The notes under the pieces: generated by a model
Databases searched by the model: none
What the model saw: only the letters and a program-made list of their open reading frames with translations
Told to the model about the DNA's origin: nothing
In this document: positions 26,541-35,855 of the stretch, in pieces
Layout of the letters: every line of letters begins with the position of its first letter
How positions within the stretch are numbered: position 1 is the first letter of the stretch
Position numbers and translations under genes: made by a program
Source of the DNA: JBBROS01 sp965217935
GTDB lineage: Bacteria; Pseudomonadota; Alphaproteobacteria; Acetobacterales; Acetobacteraceae
Reading direction: 5' to 3'
Assembly: GCA_965217935.1 (NCBI GenBank)
Contig: OZ244581.1
Coordinates: 3,162,001-3,226,000, forward strand
DNA length: 64,000 nucleotides

Positions 26541-27482
26541 TTACGCCGCAATCTCGGCAGACGTGGGCGACGCGCTCTTGGACGGCTCGACTTCAAACCC
26601 CTGCCTCTCGGCGCGATTCGCACATGGAGTGACCCGGCGGCAGTTCGATACGCAGTACCTTGGCTGTGCGGTAATTGCCGTCGGGTGGCTGAGCTGTGCC
26701 GCATCGCTTATGAAATAGGCGAGACGGCCTTCGTTCCCGGGCTCGCGGCCCCAAGCGCCCGCAGATGACCCGACGAGCTTTTCGGTAAAAGGCTCTCCGG
26801 CAATCACGGCCCTGCCCTCGCGATTGCCATCATGGGTCAGGCGAACCAAATCGATAGTGTTCTCGCGGTGTGTGGTCACGTAGGCCACATCTCTCTCCGC
26901 GTCGATTAAGAAATTGTTTCACTCGCGGTCGCCGGCGATGAATTCAGGGAGGCCGACCGGATCCTGCGTGGCGGGGTCGATTTTCACGCGCAGCATCATC
27001 TGTTGCGACGTCGTCGTGTAATAGACATTGCCCGTTTTGTAATCGAGCTGGACGCCATTGGCGCCGGGTTGCTCGGGTTTCATCTGCCCAGGCCGGTTCT
27101 TCATACTGTCGTGCTGCAGCCAGATGCGGGCGGAAGCGCCGCCGTCCTCGCCGAGATCGACACGCCAGATGAGCTCCGCCATGCCGACCGCGAGCAGGAC
27201 GTTGGGTGCGATGAGGCAGCCGCCGTTGAGCCCGGCCCACGGGTTGGGGATCTCAGCTTTCGTCCGCGATGAAAACGTCTGATAGTACAGGCCCGTGGGA
27301 ACGACCGTCTTTGACAGCGCGGGATTAGCCAGCCAAATGCGATGCGGACCAGGTAGGAGCCCTTGTAGTCCCTTGGTGAAATCGTAGGCCTGCCGCATCT
27401 CGGCCGGCATGTCCGCAACGGGAAGCTCGCGGCATCGCCCGAAGGTTGCGAACTCGGCAGGTTGGAACAAGGTGTCAGCCAT
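26541..27482 (-). pseudogene. Chimeric gene: carboxymuconolactone-decarboxylase-like start fused to an SMP-30-like propeller, with internal TGA
   Basis: The start ATG 27482 has an AGGAGG ribosome-binding site. Residues 1 to about 75 resemble the N-terminus of CMD/AhpD-like proteins (EMRQAYDFTKGLQGLLPGPH, RIWLANPALSKTVVPTGLYY). From about PNPWAGLNGGCLIAPNVLLA on, the sequence becomes an SMP-30/gluconolactonase-like propeller (AELIWRVDLGED, GVQLDYKTGNVYYTTTSQQM). A TGA at 26919-26921 ends the product after GDRE, but the frame continues with FLIDAERDVAYVTTHRENT, so the gene is broken there too. The likely origin is an in-frame deletion joining two neighbouring genes. Neither half keeps a full active site. 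Confidence 0.58.
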
Positions 27483-27505
27483 CGGAGGATTCCTCCTAGT
27501 GGTGT

Positions 27506-28960
27506 TCATCGCGACTTGGGTGACGGTCCTGCATCGGCGATCTCCCAGCCGCCGCCGAGGGCGCGATACAAGGCGACCAGGTCAGTTGCGATTTCGGTGG
27601 CGATGGCGGCAAGGTCGTTTTGCGTTTGCAGCAGCTGCGCCTGCGAGGTGATGACGTTGAGGAAGTCGGCCGCCCCTTCGGTGTATTGCTGACGGGCGGC
27701 GCGGAGCGCGATCTCGTTCTGCTTCAGTGCCGCGATGAGCTGCGCCTGCCGGCGTTGCGCCTCGGCGTAGGCGGTGAGCGCGTTGTCCACCTCCTGCCAG
27801 GCTTGCAGCACGGTGCGCTGGAAGGCGATGCCGGCCTCGCGTTGCTGCGACTCGCGCAGTCGCAGCTCACCGCGCAGGCGTCCGCCCTGGAAGATGGGCA
27901 GCGAGATTGCCGGGCCGAGAGTGAATGCCCGGGACGGGAGGCTGAAGGCGTCGCGCAGGCGCAGGCCTTCAAGGTTGAAGCTGCCGGCGAGCGAGATATC
28001 GGGGTAGAAGGTGGCGACTGCCACGCCTGTATCCGCGGTGGCGGCGTGCAGCTCGGCTTCGGCCTGGCGTACGTCCGGGCGTCGGCGGACCAGGGTGCCG
28101 GGCAGGCCGACGGGTACGATGGCGGGCACTCTCGGCAGCGCCGCCCGGGGGCGGAGCTCGGCCTCCAGCGCGCGCGGCCGCTCGGCAAGCAGCAAGCCGA
28201 TGGCGTTGATCAGGGCGGCCTGGCGGGTGCGCAGTGGCGGGACGGTGCTGGCGACGGTCGCGAGCTGGGCCTGGGCTTGCGCCATCTCGAGCGTGTTGGC
28301 GACGCCATTGGCGAAGCGGTCGCGCACCAGCTTGGCATTCTGCTCCACCAGGCGGAGATTGCGTTCGGCAATGCCGAGCTGAGCCTGGATGCCGCGCATT
28401 TGCAGGTAGTCTTGCGCGAGATCGGCGAGGGCCGCGAGCGCAATGCCGTGCCGGCTCTCGACCGAGGCAAGAGTGCGGGCGTCGGCAGCTTCCACGGCGC
28501 GGCGGACCCGGCCGAACAGGTCGAGGTCCCACGAGGAGTCGAGCCCATTCTGGAACAGGTCGTATTCCAGCGGTGCGCCTGGCGCGGGCTCGACCAGAGA
28601 GACGAAGCCGGTCGGACTCTGCCGCTCCCGCTTGTAGGAGGAGCGGCCATTGATCTGCGGCAGGCCCTGGGCGGCCGCGACACGGGTCTGCGCGCGGCCC
28701 TGCATGATCCGCTCGGCGGCGGACTTCAGGTCGAGGTTCTGCGCCGCGAGCCGGTCCACGAGGGAGGTGAGCACCGGGTCGCCGAAGCTGCGCCACCAGG
28801 TTGGGTCGACCGATGCGGCGACAGTCTGGCTCGGCACGCCGCCGGGCTCGGGCGCCCAGACGGTGGGCGCGGCGACGACGGGCGGCTGGAAGTCGGGGCC
28901 AACCGTGCAGGCGGAGAGTGCGAGCATCGCGAGCAGCCGCGGGAGGGACCAGACGCGCAT
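27506..28960 (-). CDS. Outer-membrane efflux lipoprotein (NodT/OprM type)
   Basis: This is the outer-membrane channel of a tripartite pump. The signal peptide ends in a lipobox (LSAC) followed by TVGPDFQPPVV, typical of this family. Two OEP repeats are visible: DPTWWRSFGDPVLTSLVDR, NLDLKSAAERIMQGRAQTRV, GLDSSWDLDLFGRVRRAVEA, then GTLVRRRPDVRQAEAELHAA, TADTGVAVATFYPDISLAGS and ARQQYTEGAADFLNVITSQ. Total length is about 484 residues. The ATG at 28960 overlaps the stop of the upstream adaptor gene (TGATG); a GTG at 28963 is an alternative. It is the last gene of a three-gene operon. Confidence 0.92.
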   Translation of the reverse strand: MRVWSLPRLLAMLALSACTVGPDFQPPVVAAPTVWAPEPGGVPSQTVAASVDPTWWRSFGDPVLTSLVDRLAAQNLDLKSAAERIMQGRAQTRVAAAQGLPQINGRSSYKRERQSPTGFVSLVEPAPGAPLEYDLFQNGLDSSWDLDLFGRVRRAVEAADARTLASVESRHGIALAALADLAQDYLQMRGIQAQLGIAERNLRLVEQNAKLVRDRFANGVANTLEMAQAQAQLATVASTVPPLRTRQAALINAIGLLLAERPRALEAELRPRAALPRVPAIVPVGLPGTLVRRRPDVRQAEAELHAATADTGVAVATFYPDISLAGSFNLEGLRLRDAFSLPSRAFTLGPAISLPIFQGGRLRGELRLRESQQREAGIAFQRTVLQAWQEVDNALTAYAEAQRRQAQLIAALKQNEIALRAARQQYTEGAADFLNVITSQAQLLQTQNDLAAIATEIATDLVALYRALGGGWEIADAGPSPKSR

Positions 28961-30144
28961 CACCGGGGGGCGGTGACGCGACTGGCGGAGTCGCGCTGGT
29001 CGGCAACCACGTTCTCCAGTCCGGTGTGGATAGTGGTTTCGACCGAGAAGCCGACGCGCAGCAGCTTGGCCAGGGGCTGGTTCGGCGAGATCGCGATCTT
29101 GACCGGCAGGCGCTGCACAATCTTGGTGAAATTGCCGGTGGCGTTATTGGGCGGCACGGGCGAGAACGCGGCGCCGGAGGCCGGGGCGACGCCGATCACG
29201 GTGCCGTCGAGATCGATGTCGTAGGCGTCCACGTGGATGGTCACCTTCTGCCCGCTGCGAACGTGGCGCAGGTCGAGCTCGCGGTAGTTCGCCTCGATGT
29301 AGACAGCGTCGAGCGGCACCAGCACCATAGTAGTGCTGCCGGAGGTGAGGTTGTCGCCGACCTGGACGCTGCGCTGGCCGACCATGCCGTCGATGGGCGC
29401 GAGGATGCGAGTGTAGGCAAGGTTGAGCTGGGCCTGCTCCAGTTGCGCCTGATCGGCCTTGACCACGGCGTCTTGCGAGGATTTCTTCGCCTCCAGCACC
29501 TGCATCTGCCGCTTCGTCGCCTCCAGGGCGGCTTGCGCGGATTGCAGCGAGGCCTTGCCCTGCTCGGCGGCGGAATTCGCTTGTTGTTTCTGCTGGCCGG
29601 TGCCGGCGCCGGTGGCGGCGAGATTGACGTAGCGGCGCTGGTTGGCCTGGGCGAAGGCAAGGTTGGCCTGGGCGGAAGCCACGGCGGCCTGCTGCTCGGT
29701 GATCAGCGCGGGCTGCCGGTCCAGGTTGGCCGAGGCGTCAACGACCTGGGCGGTGTCACGCTCGAGCGCCGCTTCGGCCATGGCGACGGCAGTCTTGTAG
29801 TCGCGCGGGTCGAGCGTGACGAGCAATTGCCCGGCTCGCACGACCTCCGTGTCATTGACGTGCACCTCGCTCACGTAGCCGGACACGCGCGGCGAGATGC
29901 GGGCGTAGTGGACGCGCACGTAAGCGTCATTGGTCCAGACATTCGGGCGTGGCGCGAACACCTCGTACAGCACGATGGCGACGAACACGAGCACGATGAG
30001 GCCGCCGACCACCCAGGGCCAACGCGCAGGAGGCGGTTTCGGCTTTTGGTCCTGCTTGTCCTGCTTGTGTTGATCCTCCGGCTTGCCGGGCTTGTCGCCG
30101 TCCGGCTTCGATGGGGCTTTGTTTTGCGTCTCTGCTTCGCTCAC
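28960..30144 (-). CDS. HlyD-family efflux adaptor (EmrA type)
   Basis: A 394-residue periplasmic adaptor. A Lys/Pro/Asp-rich cytoplasmic head (residues 1-40) precedes one membrane helix (about 44-64, WVVGGLIVLVFVAIVLYEVF). The EmrA landmark TNDAYVRVHYARISPRVSGY follows, then VRAGQLLVTLDPRDY, a coiled-coil hairpin (about 120-230) and the second lipoyl half (LAYTRILAPIDGMVGQRSVQ). A beta-barrel follows (VYIEANYRELDLRHVRSGQK). The start is GTG 30144, which overlaps the stop of the permease gene (GTGA). It links the DHA2 permease to the outer-membrane channel. Confidence 0.92.
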   Translation of the reverse strand: MSEAETQNKAPSKPDGDKPGKPEDQHKQDKQDQKPKPPPARWPWVVGGLIVLVFVAIVLYEVFAPRPNVWTNDAYVRVHYARISPRVSGYVSEVHVNDTEVVRAGQLLVTLDPRDYKTAVAMAEAALERDTAQVVDASANLDRQPALITEQQAAVASAQANLAFAQANQRRYVNLAATGAGTGQQKQQANSAAEQGKASLQSAQAALEATKRQMQVLEAKKSSQDAVVKADQAQLEQAQLNLAYTRILAPIDGMVGQRSVQVGDNLTSGSTTMVLVPLDAVYIEANYRELDLRHVRSGQKVTIHVDAYDIDLDGTVIGVAPASGAAFSPVPPNNATGNFTKIVQRLPVKIAISPNQPLAKLLRVGFSVETTIHTGLENVVADQRDSASRVTAPR

Positions 30145-31673
30145 GTCGCTGATCCTTGTTTTTCGGCGGCGATGATCCGGGGCGGCAGCGTGCGCTGCGG
30201 CATGACCAGCAGCACCAGCATCAGCGCCACCGTGAGCGCCGCCATGACGAGGAACGTGTCGGAGAGCGTCAGCACCCGGGCCTGCTGCTCGATCATCTGC
30301 TGCAGATTGGCCATGCTGCCGGGCGCGGGATTGGGCGGGATCGGCGGCGCCTCGATCAGGCGCCAGCGGTCCTGCCCGGCCTGGTCGGCAAGCCGGTTGT
30401 AGTGCAACCCGCCGCGCCAGCGGTCGATCAGTTGGATGAGCCACACGCCCGTCGCCTCGGCCAGCGCGCGGGGCGTGTTGATTGCGGCGGAGATGAATGG
30501 CGCCTCCTCCGGACCCTTCACGCTGTTGGTCGAGAGCAGCAGCAGCGGCATGACGATCAGCGGCTGGCCCACGGCCTGGAACGCCTGCCACAGGTAGAAC
30601 TGCCCCCGGAACCAGACCGTCGTGAGCTGCGACGCGCCGATGCAGGATATCAGGACGCATGCCAGGCCCACCATCTGCACCACCCGCGCATCGACCCGGC
30701 GGTGATCAAGCAGCCACGCCGTCGCCGGCAGCAGCACGAGCTGCGACCCGGCGATGATGAAGGTGATCAGGTAGAACTGCTCCGGCCGGAACCCCTGCAC
30801 CTCCTGCAGAAAGGTGTCCGGAACAGTCGAGCTGGACTGGCCGACGATCACGAATGTGAATATCGCTATGCCGCCGTAGGCGAGGTTGCGGCGGCCGAAG
30901 AGCTGCAGCTTGAGCAGCGGAAGCGGATGGAACCACTCGTTGACCAGCAACAGCGGGACTGCGACCAGGCTAGCTAGCGCCAGCATGCAGATGAAGGGCG
31001 AGTTGAACCAGTCGAACCGGTCGCCCTGCTGCAGCATCGTGGTCAGGCTGCCGAGCCCGACGACCACCAGCAGCGCGCCGCGCCAGTCGAAGATGCGGAA
31101 CCGTCCGTAGTCCGGCGAGTCTTGCTGTTCGCCGTACCACACCAGCAGGCCCGCCATGGCGCACAACGGCAGCGACTCCAGGAACACGAAACGCCAGCCG
31201 ACCAGATCGGTCCACAGGCCGGCCATGGCGGGGGACAGGGCAGGGGTGAAGGTGGCGGTCAAGGCATAAACGGCCAAGCCGTACAGCTTGGTCGACGGGT
31301 CGAGCACCCTCAACGTTGTGGTCATCAGCAGCGGGATGGTGAGCCCGCCGGACAAGCCTTGCAGGCCGCGAAGCAGGTAGAGCGCCGACGTCTGCGGACA
31401 GAACGGGATCAGCCCGCTGGAGACCGCGTTGAGGAGGAAGACGAACAAGGTGAACTGGCGCAGCGAGAACGTCACCATCAGCCAAGGCGACAACGCCATG
31501 CCGACCACCTCGGCGGAGAGATAGAGGCTGCTGAACCAGGTGCCGGGATCGTGGCTGAGGCCCAGGCCACCCGAAACGTTGCCCATGGCGATGGAGGCGA
31601 CCTGGCTGTTGAAGTCGGTTGAAATGGAACCGAGAACGATGCCGACAAGACCGAGGAAAGGCCGAAGTTCCAT
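30141..31673 (-). CDS. DHA2-family MFS drug efflux permease (EmrB-like)
   Basis: A 510-residue permease with about 14 predicted membrane segments. Family landmarks are the GxxxSTDFN-type first helix (VLGSISTDFNSQVASIAMGN), LYLSAEVVGMALSPWL, LLRGLQGLSGGLTIPLLMTT and GWRFVFLESLP (motif C region). It is a proton-driven exporter of hydrophobic compounds. First gene of the leftward operon permease-adaptor-channel. No MarR or TetR repressor is next to it; the start faces the cyo operon across about 300 bp. Confidence 0.9.
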   Translation of the reverse strand: MELRPFLGLVGIVLGSISTDFNSQVASIAMGNVSGGLGLSHDPGTWFSSLYLSAEVVGMALSPWLMVTFSLRQFTLFVFLLNAVSSGLIPFCPQTSALYLLRGLQGLSGGLTIPLLMTTTLRVLDPSTKLYGLAVYALTATFTPALSPAMAGLWTDLVGWRFVFLESLPLCAMAGLLVWYGEQQDSPDYGRFRIFDWRGALLVVVGLGSLTTMLQQGDRFDWFNSPFICMLALASLVAVPLLLVNEWFHPLPLLKLQLFGRRNLAYGGIAIFTFVIVGQSSSTVPDTFLQEVQGFRPEQFYLITFIIAGSQLVLLPATAWLLDHRRVDARVVQMVGLACVLISCIGASQLTTVWFRGQFYLWQAFQAVGQPLIVMPLLLLSTNSVKGPEEAPFISAAINTPRALAEATGVWLIQLIDRWRGGLHYNRLADQAGQDRWRLIEAPPIPPNPAPGSMANLQQMIEQQARVLTLSDTFLVMAALTVALMLVLLVMPQRTLPPRIIAAEKQGSAT

Positions 31674-31968
31674 GTTGATCCTATAGCCTGGCGCCTGACC
31701 TGGCTGCGCGCGCCAATCCGGTTCTGAGCCGTTTACTCGGCCAGTATGAGACAGGTAGCGCCGTCCGCGATCGCCCTCCTTCAGATTTTGGGCGCGACTT
31801 TCGTGATCCCGCCTTCCACTACGCTGATCGGCTTACGGCGCTTTGAACCCAGGGGCAATCGGAAAACAAAAGTCGTGGCCGGTATCCGAAAGCAGGGCTG
31901 CCCAACCCTCTTTGCTGAAACCAATCGGATGCCCCGCGCCAAAACTGCCAGCTAGAACCAAGAGTCTC
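31674..31968. other. Divergent intergenic region between efflux and cyo operons
   Basis: It must hold promoters for the leftward efflux operon and the rightward cyo operon. I see no convincing sites. One short leftward frame (31833-31971, MRLLVLAGSFGAGHPIGFSK and a terminal GHDFCFPIAPGFKAP) looks protein-like and may be the tail of a lost gene, but I cannot name it. Confidence 0.35.
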
Positions 31969-33009
31969 ATGATGCTAACGAAACGGACGCGTGTGTTCGA
32001 ACCCGCTGCTGGGCATTGCGAGAACTGCATCGGCCCGCTCGCGCGCCGTTATGCGTTGGCTGCGGTTCCAATTCTATTGGGCGGCTGCCAGCCTGCCGTG
32101 CTCGACCCGGCCGGCCCGGTTGGCCGCGCCCAGCTCTCGATCCTGACGGACTCGATGGCGATCATGCTCGCCATCGTCATCCCGATGATGATCGGAACCC
32201 TCGCCTTCGCCTGGTGGTTCCGCGCCGGCAACGCGCGGGCCCGGCGCCTGCCCGATTGGGCCTACTCGGGCCGAATCGAGATGGTGACCTGGGGCGTGCC
32301 GCTGCTGACCATCACACTCCTGGGCGGCGTCGCCTGGGTCGGCGCCCACGACCTCGACCCGGGGCGGCCGTTGCCGGACGGAAAGCCCATCGAGACACAG
32401 GTGGCGTCGCTCGATTAAAAATGGCTGTTCATCTATCCCGAACAGGGTGTCGCAAGCCTGAACGAAGTTGCCGTCCCGGCCGGAAAACCCGTCCATTTCT
32501 CCTTGACGTCAGCCAGCGTCATGAACGCGTTCTTCGTGCCGCAGCTCGGAAGCATGATCTACACCATGAACGGCATGGTGTCCGGGTTGCACCTGCAGGC
32601 GGACCATCAGGGCACGTTCCACGGCCTGTCCTCGCACTACAGCGGCGACGGCTTCTCGGACATGCATTTTGCCGTCCGCGCGCTGGACGACGCCAGCTTC
32701 GCACGCTGGATCGCGTCGGCGCGCGCGAACACCGCCGGGCTGGACGCAGATTCGTACCGCCAACTGGCTCGGCAGAGCACCAGAGACCCCGTGCGCTTTT
32801 GGGGACGAGTCGATCCAGCGCTGTTCGACGACATTGTGAGCCAGGAGCTGGCGCCGGGTCCCGGACCGAAGCCGACAAAGGGCGGGAAATCCGGCAGCAA
32901 GCGGAATGAGCAGGCCGAGGCGCCGCCTCGAGTGGGCGACGGCGCCGAGACGGCCAATGCTAACGACGCCGCGCCCGACATGACCGTCCACACGGGAAGG
33001 AAGCACTGA
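31969..33009 (+). pseudogene. cyoA: Cytochrome o ubiquinol oxidase subunit II, interrupted by TAA
   Basis: Subunit II of the bo3 quinol oxidase. The N-terminus has a lipoprotein signal (PILLGGC) and two membrane helices (about MAIMLAIVIPMMIGTLAFAW and VTWGVPLLTITLLGGVAW). The family motif SLDWKWLFIYP reads SLD-TAA-KWLFIYPEQGVA, with the stop at 32416-32418. The frame then continues without further lesions: SASVMNAFFVPQLGSMIYTM, SSHYSGDGFSDMHFAVRALD, to a stop at 33007-33009. The cupredoxin domain would therefore not be made unless the stop is suppressed or is a sequence error. Codon TGG to TAA needs two changes, and the neighbouring AAG is AAA. The other three subunits are intact. Confidence 0.85.
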
Positions 33010-35004
33010 ATGTTCGGCAAGCTGACCTGGGCCGCGATCCCCTTCGATCAGCCTCTGCCGCTGATCGCGGCCGGAGCCGTGGGCTTCGTCATCCTGTGCG
33101 TGATCGGTTGGATCGTGGTCAAGGGCCATCTGCCCTATTTGCGGCGCGAGTGGATCACCAGCGTGGACCACAAGCGGATCGGCATCATGTATTGCGTGCT
33201 GGCGCTAGTGATGCTGCTTCGCGGCTTCTCCGACGCGATCATGATGCGGTCGCAGCAGGCGTTAGCCTACAACGCACCGGGCTACCTGCCGCCGGAGCAT
33301 TACGACCAGATCTTCTCGGCCCATGGCACGCTGATGATCTTCTTCGTGGCGATGTCGTTCGTGGTCGGCCTGATGAACTTCGCGGTGCCGCTGCAACTCG
33401 GCGTCCGCGACGTCGCTTTCCCGACGCTGAACAGCGTCAGCTTCTGGCTGACCTGTGTCGGCGCGCTGCTGGTCAATATCTCGCTCCTGGTCGGCGAGTT
33501 CGCCCGCACCGGCTGGCTTCCCTATCCGCCGCTGTCCGAGCTGAACTACTCGCCCGGCGTGGGCGTCGACTACTATCTGTGGGCCCTGCTGGTCTCCGGG
33601 GTCGGCACGCTGATGACCGGGATCAACCTGGTCACCACCATCCTGAAGATGCACGCGCCGGGCATGACCTACCTGCGCATGCCGATGTTCTGCTGGACGG
33701 CGCTCGCGTCCAACCTGCTGATCGTGGCCGCATTCCCGATCCTGACGGCGACGCTGCTGATGCTCGCACTCGACCGCTATCTCGGCTTCCACTTCTTCAC
33801 CAACGAAGGCGGGGGCAACGTGATGATGTTCATGAACCTCATCTGGGCCTGGGGCCATCCAGAGGTTTACATCCTGATCCTGCCGGCCTTCGGCGTGTTC
33901 TCCGAAGTGGTGTCGACCTTCTCGCAAAAGCCCCTGTTCGGCTACCGCTCCATGGTGATCGCGACCATGGTCATCTGCATCTTCGCCTTCATGGTGTGGC
34001 TGCACCACTTCTTCACCATGGGCGCCGGCGGCGACGTGAACGGGGTGTTCGGGATCGCCACCATGATCATCGCGGTGCCGACCGGAGTGAAGGTATTCAA
34101 CTGGATGTTCACCATAAACGGCGGCCGGGTGACCTTCGCTTCGCCGATGCTGTGGGCGATCGGCTTCATGATCACCTTCGTGATCGGCGGCATGACCGGC
34201 GTGCTGCTGGCGGTGCCGCCGGCCGACTTCGTGCTGCACAACTCTCTGTTCCTGGTCGCGCACTTCCATAACGTCATCATCGGCGGCGTGCTGTTCGGCT
34301 CCTTCGCGGGCTACATGTACTGGTTCCCCAAGGCCTTCGGCTTCCGTCTGCACGAAGGCCTCGGCAAATGGTCGTTCTGGTGCTGGCTGGTCGGCTTCTA
34401 TCTCGCCTTCATGCCGCTCTACGCGCTCGGCCTGATGAGCATGACCCGGCGCATGCAGCATTACGACGTTGCCGCCTGGCGGCCCTGGCTCTTGATCGCG
34501 GCGGCCGGCGTCGTGGTCATCCTGGCCGGGATCGTGCTGATGTGCGCTCAGCTGTTCGTCAGCATCCGCCGGCGCGACGAATTGCGCGACTGGACCGGTG
34601 ACCCCTGGGAGGGCCGCTCGCTGGAATGGGCGACGGCCTCGCCGCCGCCGGCCTACAACTTCGCCGTCCTGCCCGAGGTCACCGGGGAGGACGCCTACTG
34701 GGGCATCAAGGAGCGGGCCCGCGCGGAAGGCGTGCTGGGGCCGAAACCGGACTACGTTGACATCGAAATGCCGCGCAACAGCCCGACTGGCTTCGTCTGC
34801 GCCTTCTTCGCCGCAGGCTTCGGGTTCGCCATGGTTTGGCACATTTGGTGGCTGGCGATCACGACCCTGGTCTGCGCGGTCGCCACCTTCGTGGTGTTCG
34901 CCTGGCGCGACCGGAGCGAGTACGTCATTCCTGCCGCCGAAGTCGAGCGCGCCGACCAAGGCAAGCGCCAAGCGGCGCATGCACGGCTGGAACTCGCGCA
35001 ATGA
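33010..35004 (+). CDS. cyoB: Cytochrome o ubiquinol oxidase subunit I
   Basis: The 664-residue heme-copper subunit that reduces oxygen with quinol and pumps protons. All ligands are present one position below Escherichia coli numbering: H105 and H418 for the low-spin heme, H283, H332 and H333 for CuB, and H420 for heme o. Y287 follows in GHPEVY. Quinol-site residues are kept in RGFSDAIMMRSQQALAY and EHYDQIFSAHG. Fifteen or so membrane helices are expected. It starts directly after the cyoA stop and overlaps cyoC by 4 bp. Confidence 0.97.
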   Translation: MFGKLTWAAIPFDQPLPLIAAGAVGFVILCVIGWIVVKGHLPYLRREWITSVDHKRIGIMYCVLALVMLLRGFSDAIMMRSQQALAYNAPGYLPPEHYDQIFSAHGTLMIFFVAMSFVVGLMNFAVPLQLGVRDVAFPTLNSVSFWLTCVGALLVNISLLVGEFARTGWLPYPPLSELNYSPGVGVDYYLWALLVSGVGTLMTGINLVTTILKMHAPGMTYLRMPMFCWTALASNLLIVAAFPILTATLLMLALDRYLGFHFFTNEGGGNVMMFMNLIWAWGHPEVYILILPAFGVFSEVVSTFSQKPLFGYRSMVIATMVICIFAFMVWLHHFFTMGAGGDVNGVFGIATMIIAVPTGVKVFNWMFTINGGRVTFASPMLWAIGFMITFVIGGMTGVLLAVPPADFVLHNSLFLVAHFHNVIIGGVLFGSFAGYMYWFPKAFGFRLHEGLGKWSFWCWLVGFYLAFMPLYALGLMSMTRRMQHYDVAAWRPWLLIAAAGVVVILAGIVLMCAQLFVSIRRRDELRDWTGDPWEGRSLEWATASPPPAYNFAVLPEVTGEDAYWGIKERARAEGVLGPKPDYVDIEMPRNSPTGFVCAFFAAGFGFAMVWHIWWLAITTLVCAVATFVVFAWRDRSEYVIPAAEVERADQGKRQAAHARLELAQ

Positions 35005-35855
35005 CCCGGCCGGGCGACGGCGGCGCTGCGCGGCCCTCCGTGCTGCGCGGCATGGGTACGGCGCTGCTGGGGGCGGGCGCCGCGGTCGCGGCCCTGCTGG
35101 CGCTGCGCCCAGTCGCGGACCAAGCCACGACGCCGTTCCTGGGCGATGTGATGGCGCGACCGGGCCCTCAGCCCAGATCCCGCGGCCGCGATCAGCCCAA
35201 TCCGCCACCGAGAAAGCGGACGGACCCATACCGGCTCGGCCACGGCGGCGATGACCGGCAGCCGAATACCGAGCACGGCGAGCGCAAGCCAGCGTCCAAA
35301 CGGATCATCGTCGGCTACGGCTTTTGGGTGTTCCTGCTGTCGGACATCATTATGTTCGCGGCCTTCTTCGCGGCCTACGCCGTGCTGCACAACCGCACCG
35401 CCGGCGGCCCCTCCGGCCGGGACCTGTTCGACATCGCGAGTGCTGCGCTTGAGACCGGATGCCTGCTGACCTCCACCCTGACCTGCGGCTTGGCCATGGT
35501 GGGCCTGCAGGCACGCGACGACCGCTGGTTCTACCTCGGTATGGCCGCGACTTTCGTGCTGGGCGCGGCCTTCCTCTCGCTCGAGCTGAAGGAGTTCTGG
35601 TCTATGATCACCGCCGGCAACGGCCCGGGACGCAGCGCCTTTCTGTCCTCGTTCTTTGCGCTGGTCGGGCTGCATGGCGCGCACGTCTCCGCCGGGCTGC
35701 TCTGGCTGCTGACCATGACGGCCCAGGTCTGGGCAAAGGGACACCGCCCTGACATCCTGCGCCGGGTTCTATGCTTCAGCCTATTCTGGCACGCGCTCGA
35801 CATCGTGTGGGTTGGCCTGTTCACCGTGGTTTACCTGATGGGAGTGCAGACATGA
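35001..35855 (+). CDS. cyoC: Cytochrome o ubiquinol oxidase subunit III, with N-terminal extension
   Basis: Residues from about 96 on are a normal CyoC: RIIVGYGFWVFLLSDIIMFA, ALETGCLLTSTLTCGLAMV, LSLELKEFWSMI, VGLHGAHVSAGLLWLLTM and LFWHALDIVWVGLFTVVYLM. The start ATG 35001 (ATGA overlap with cyoB) adds about 95 residues: a short hydrophobic helix (GMGTALLGAGAAVAALLAL) and a charged Pro/Arg/Asp-rich linker. Ordinary CyoC proteins are about 200 residues. The extension could be a small membrane protein fused to the subunit. An internal start such as ATG 35151 cannot be excluded. Confidence 0.9.
   Translation: MTRPGDGGAARPSVLRGMGTALLGAGAAVAALLALRPVADQATTPFLGDVMARPGPQPRSRGRDQPNPPPRKRTDPYRLGHGGDDRQPNTEHGERKPASKRIIVGYGFWVFLLSDIIMFAAFFAAYAVLHNRTAGGPSGRDLFDIASAALETGCLLTSTLTCGLAMVGLQARDDRWFYLGMAATFVLGAAFLSLELKEFWSMITAGNGPGRSAFLSSFFALVGLHGAHVSAGLLWLLTMTAQVWAKGHRPDILRRVLCFSLFWHALDIVWVGLFTVVYLMGVQT

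Noticed and set aside
27620..29224. A 534-codon plus-strand frame across the outer-membrane channel gene
   Set aside because: It is antisense to a clear NodT-type gene with a lipobox and operon overlaps; the translation has no recognisable domain.
33262..35229. A 655-codon open frame on the minus strand across cyoB
   Set aside because: It is the antisense shadow of cyoB in GC-rich DNA; its composition (long His/Asp/Gln/Arg runs) is not protein-like, whereas cyoB has all expected ligands.
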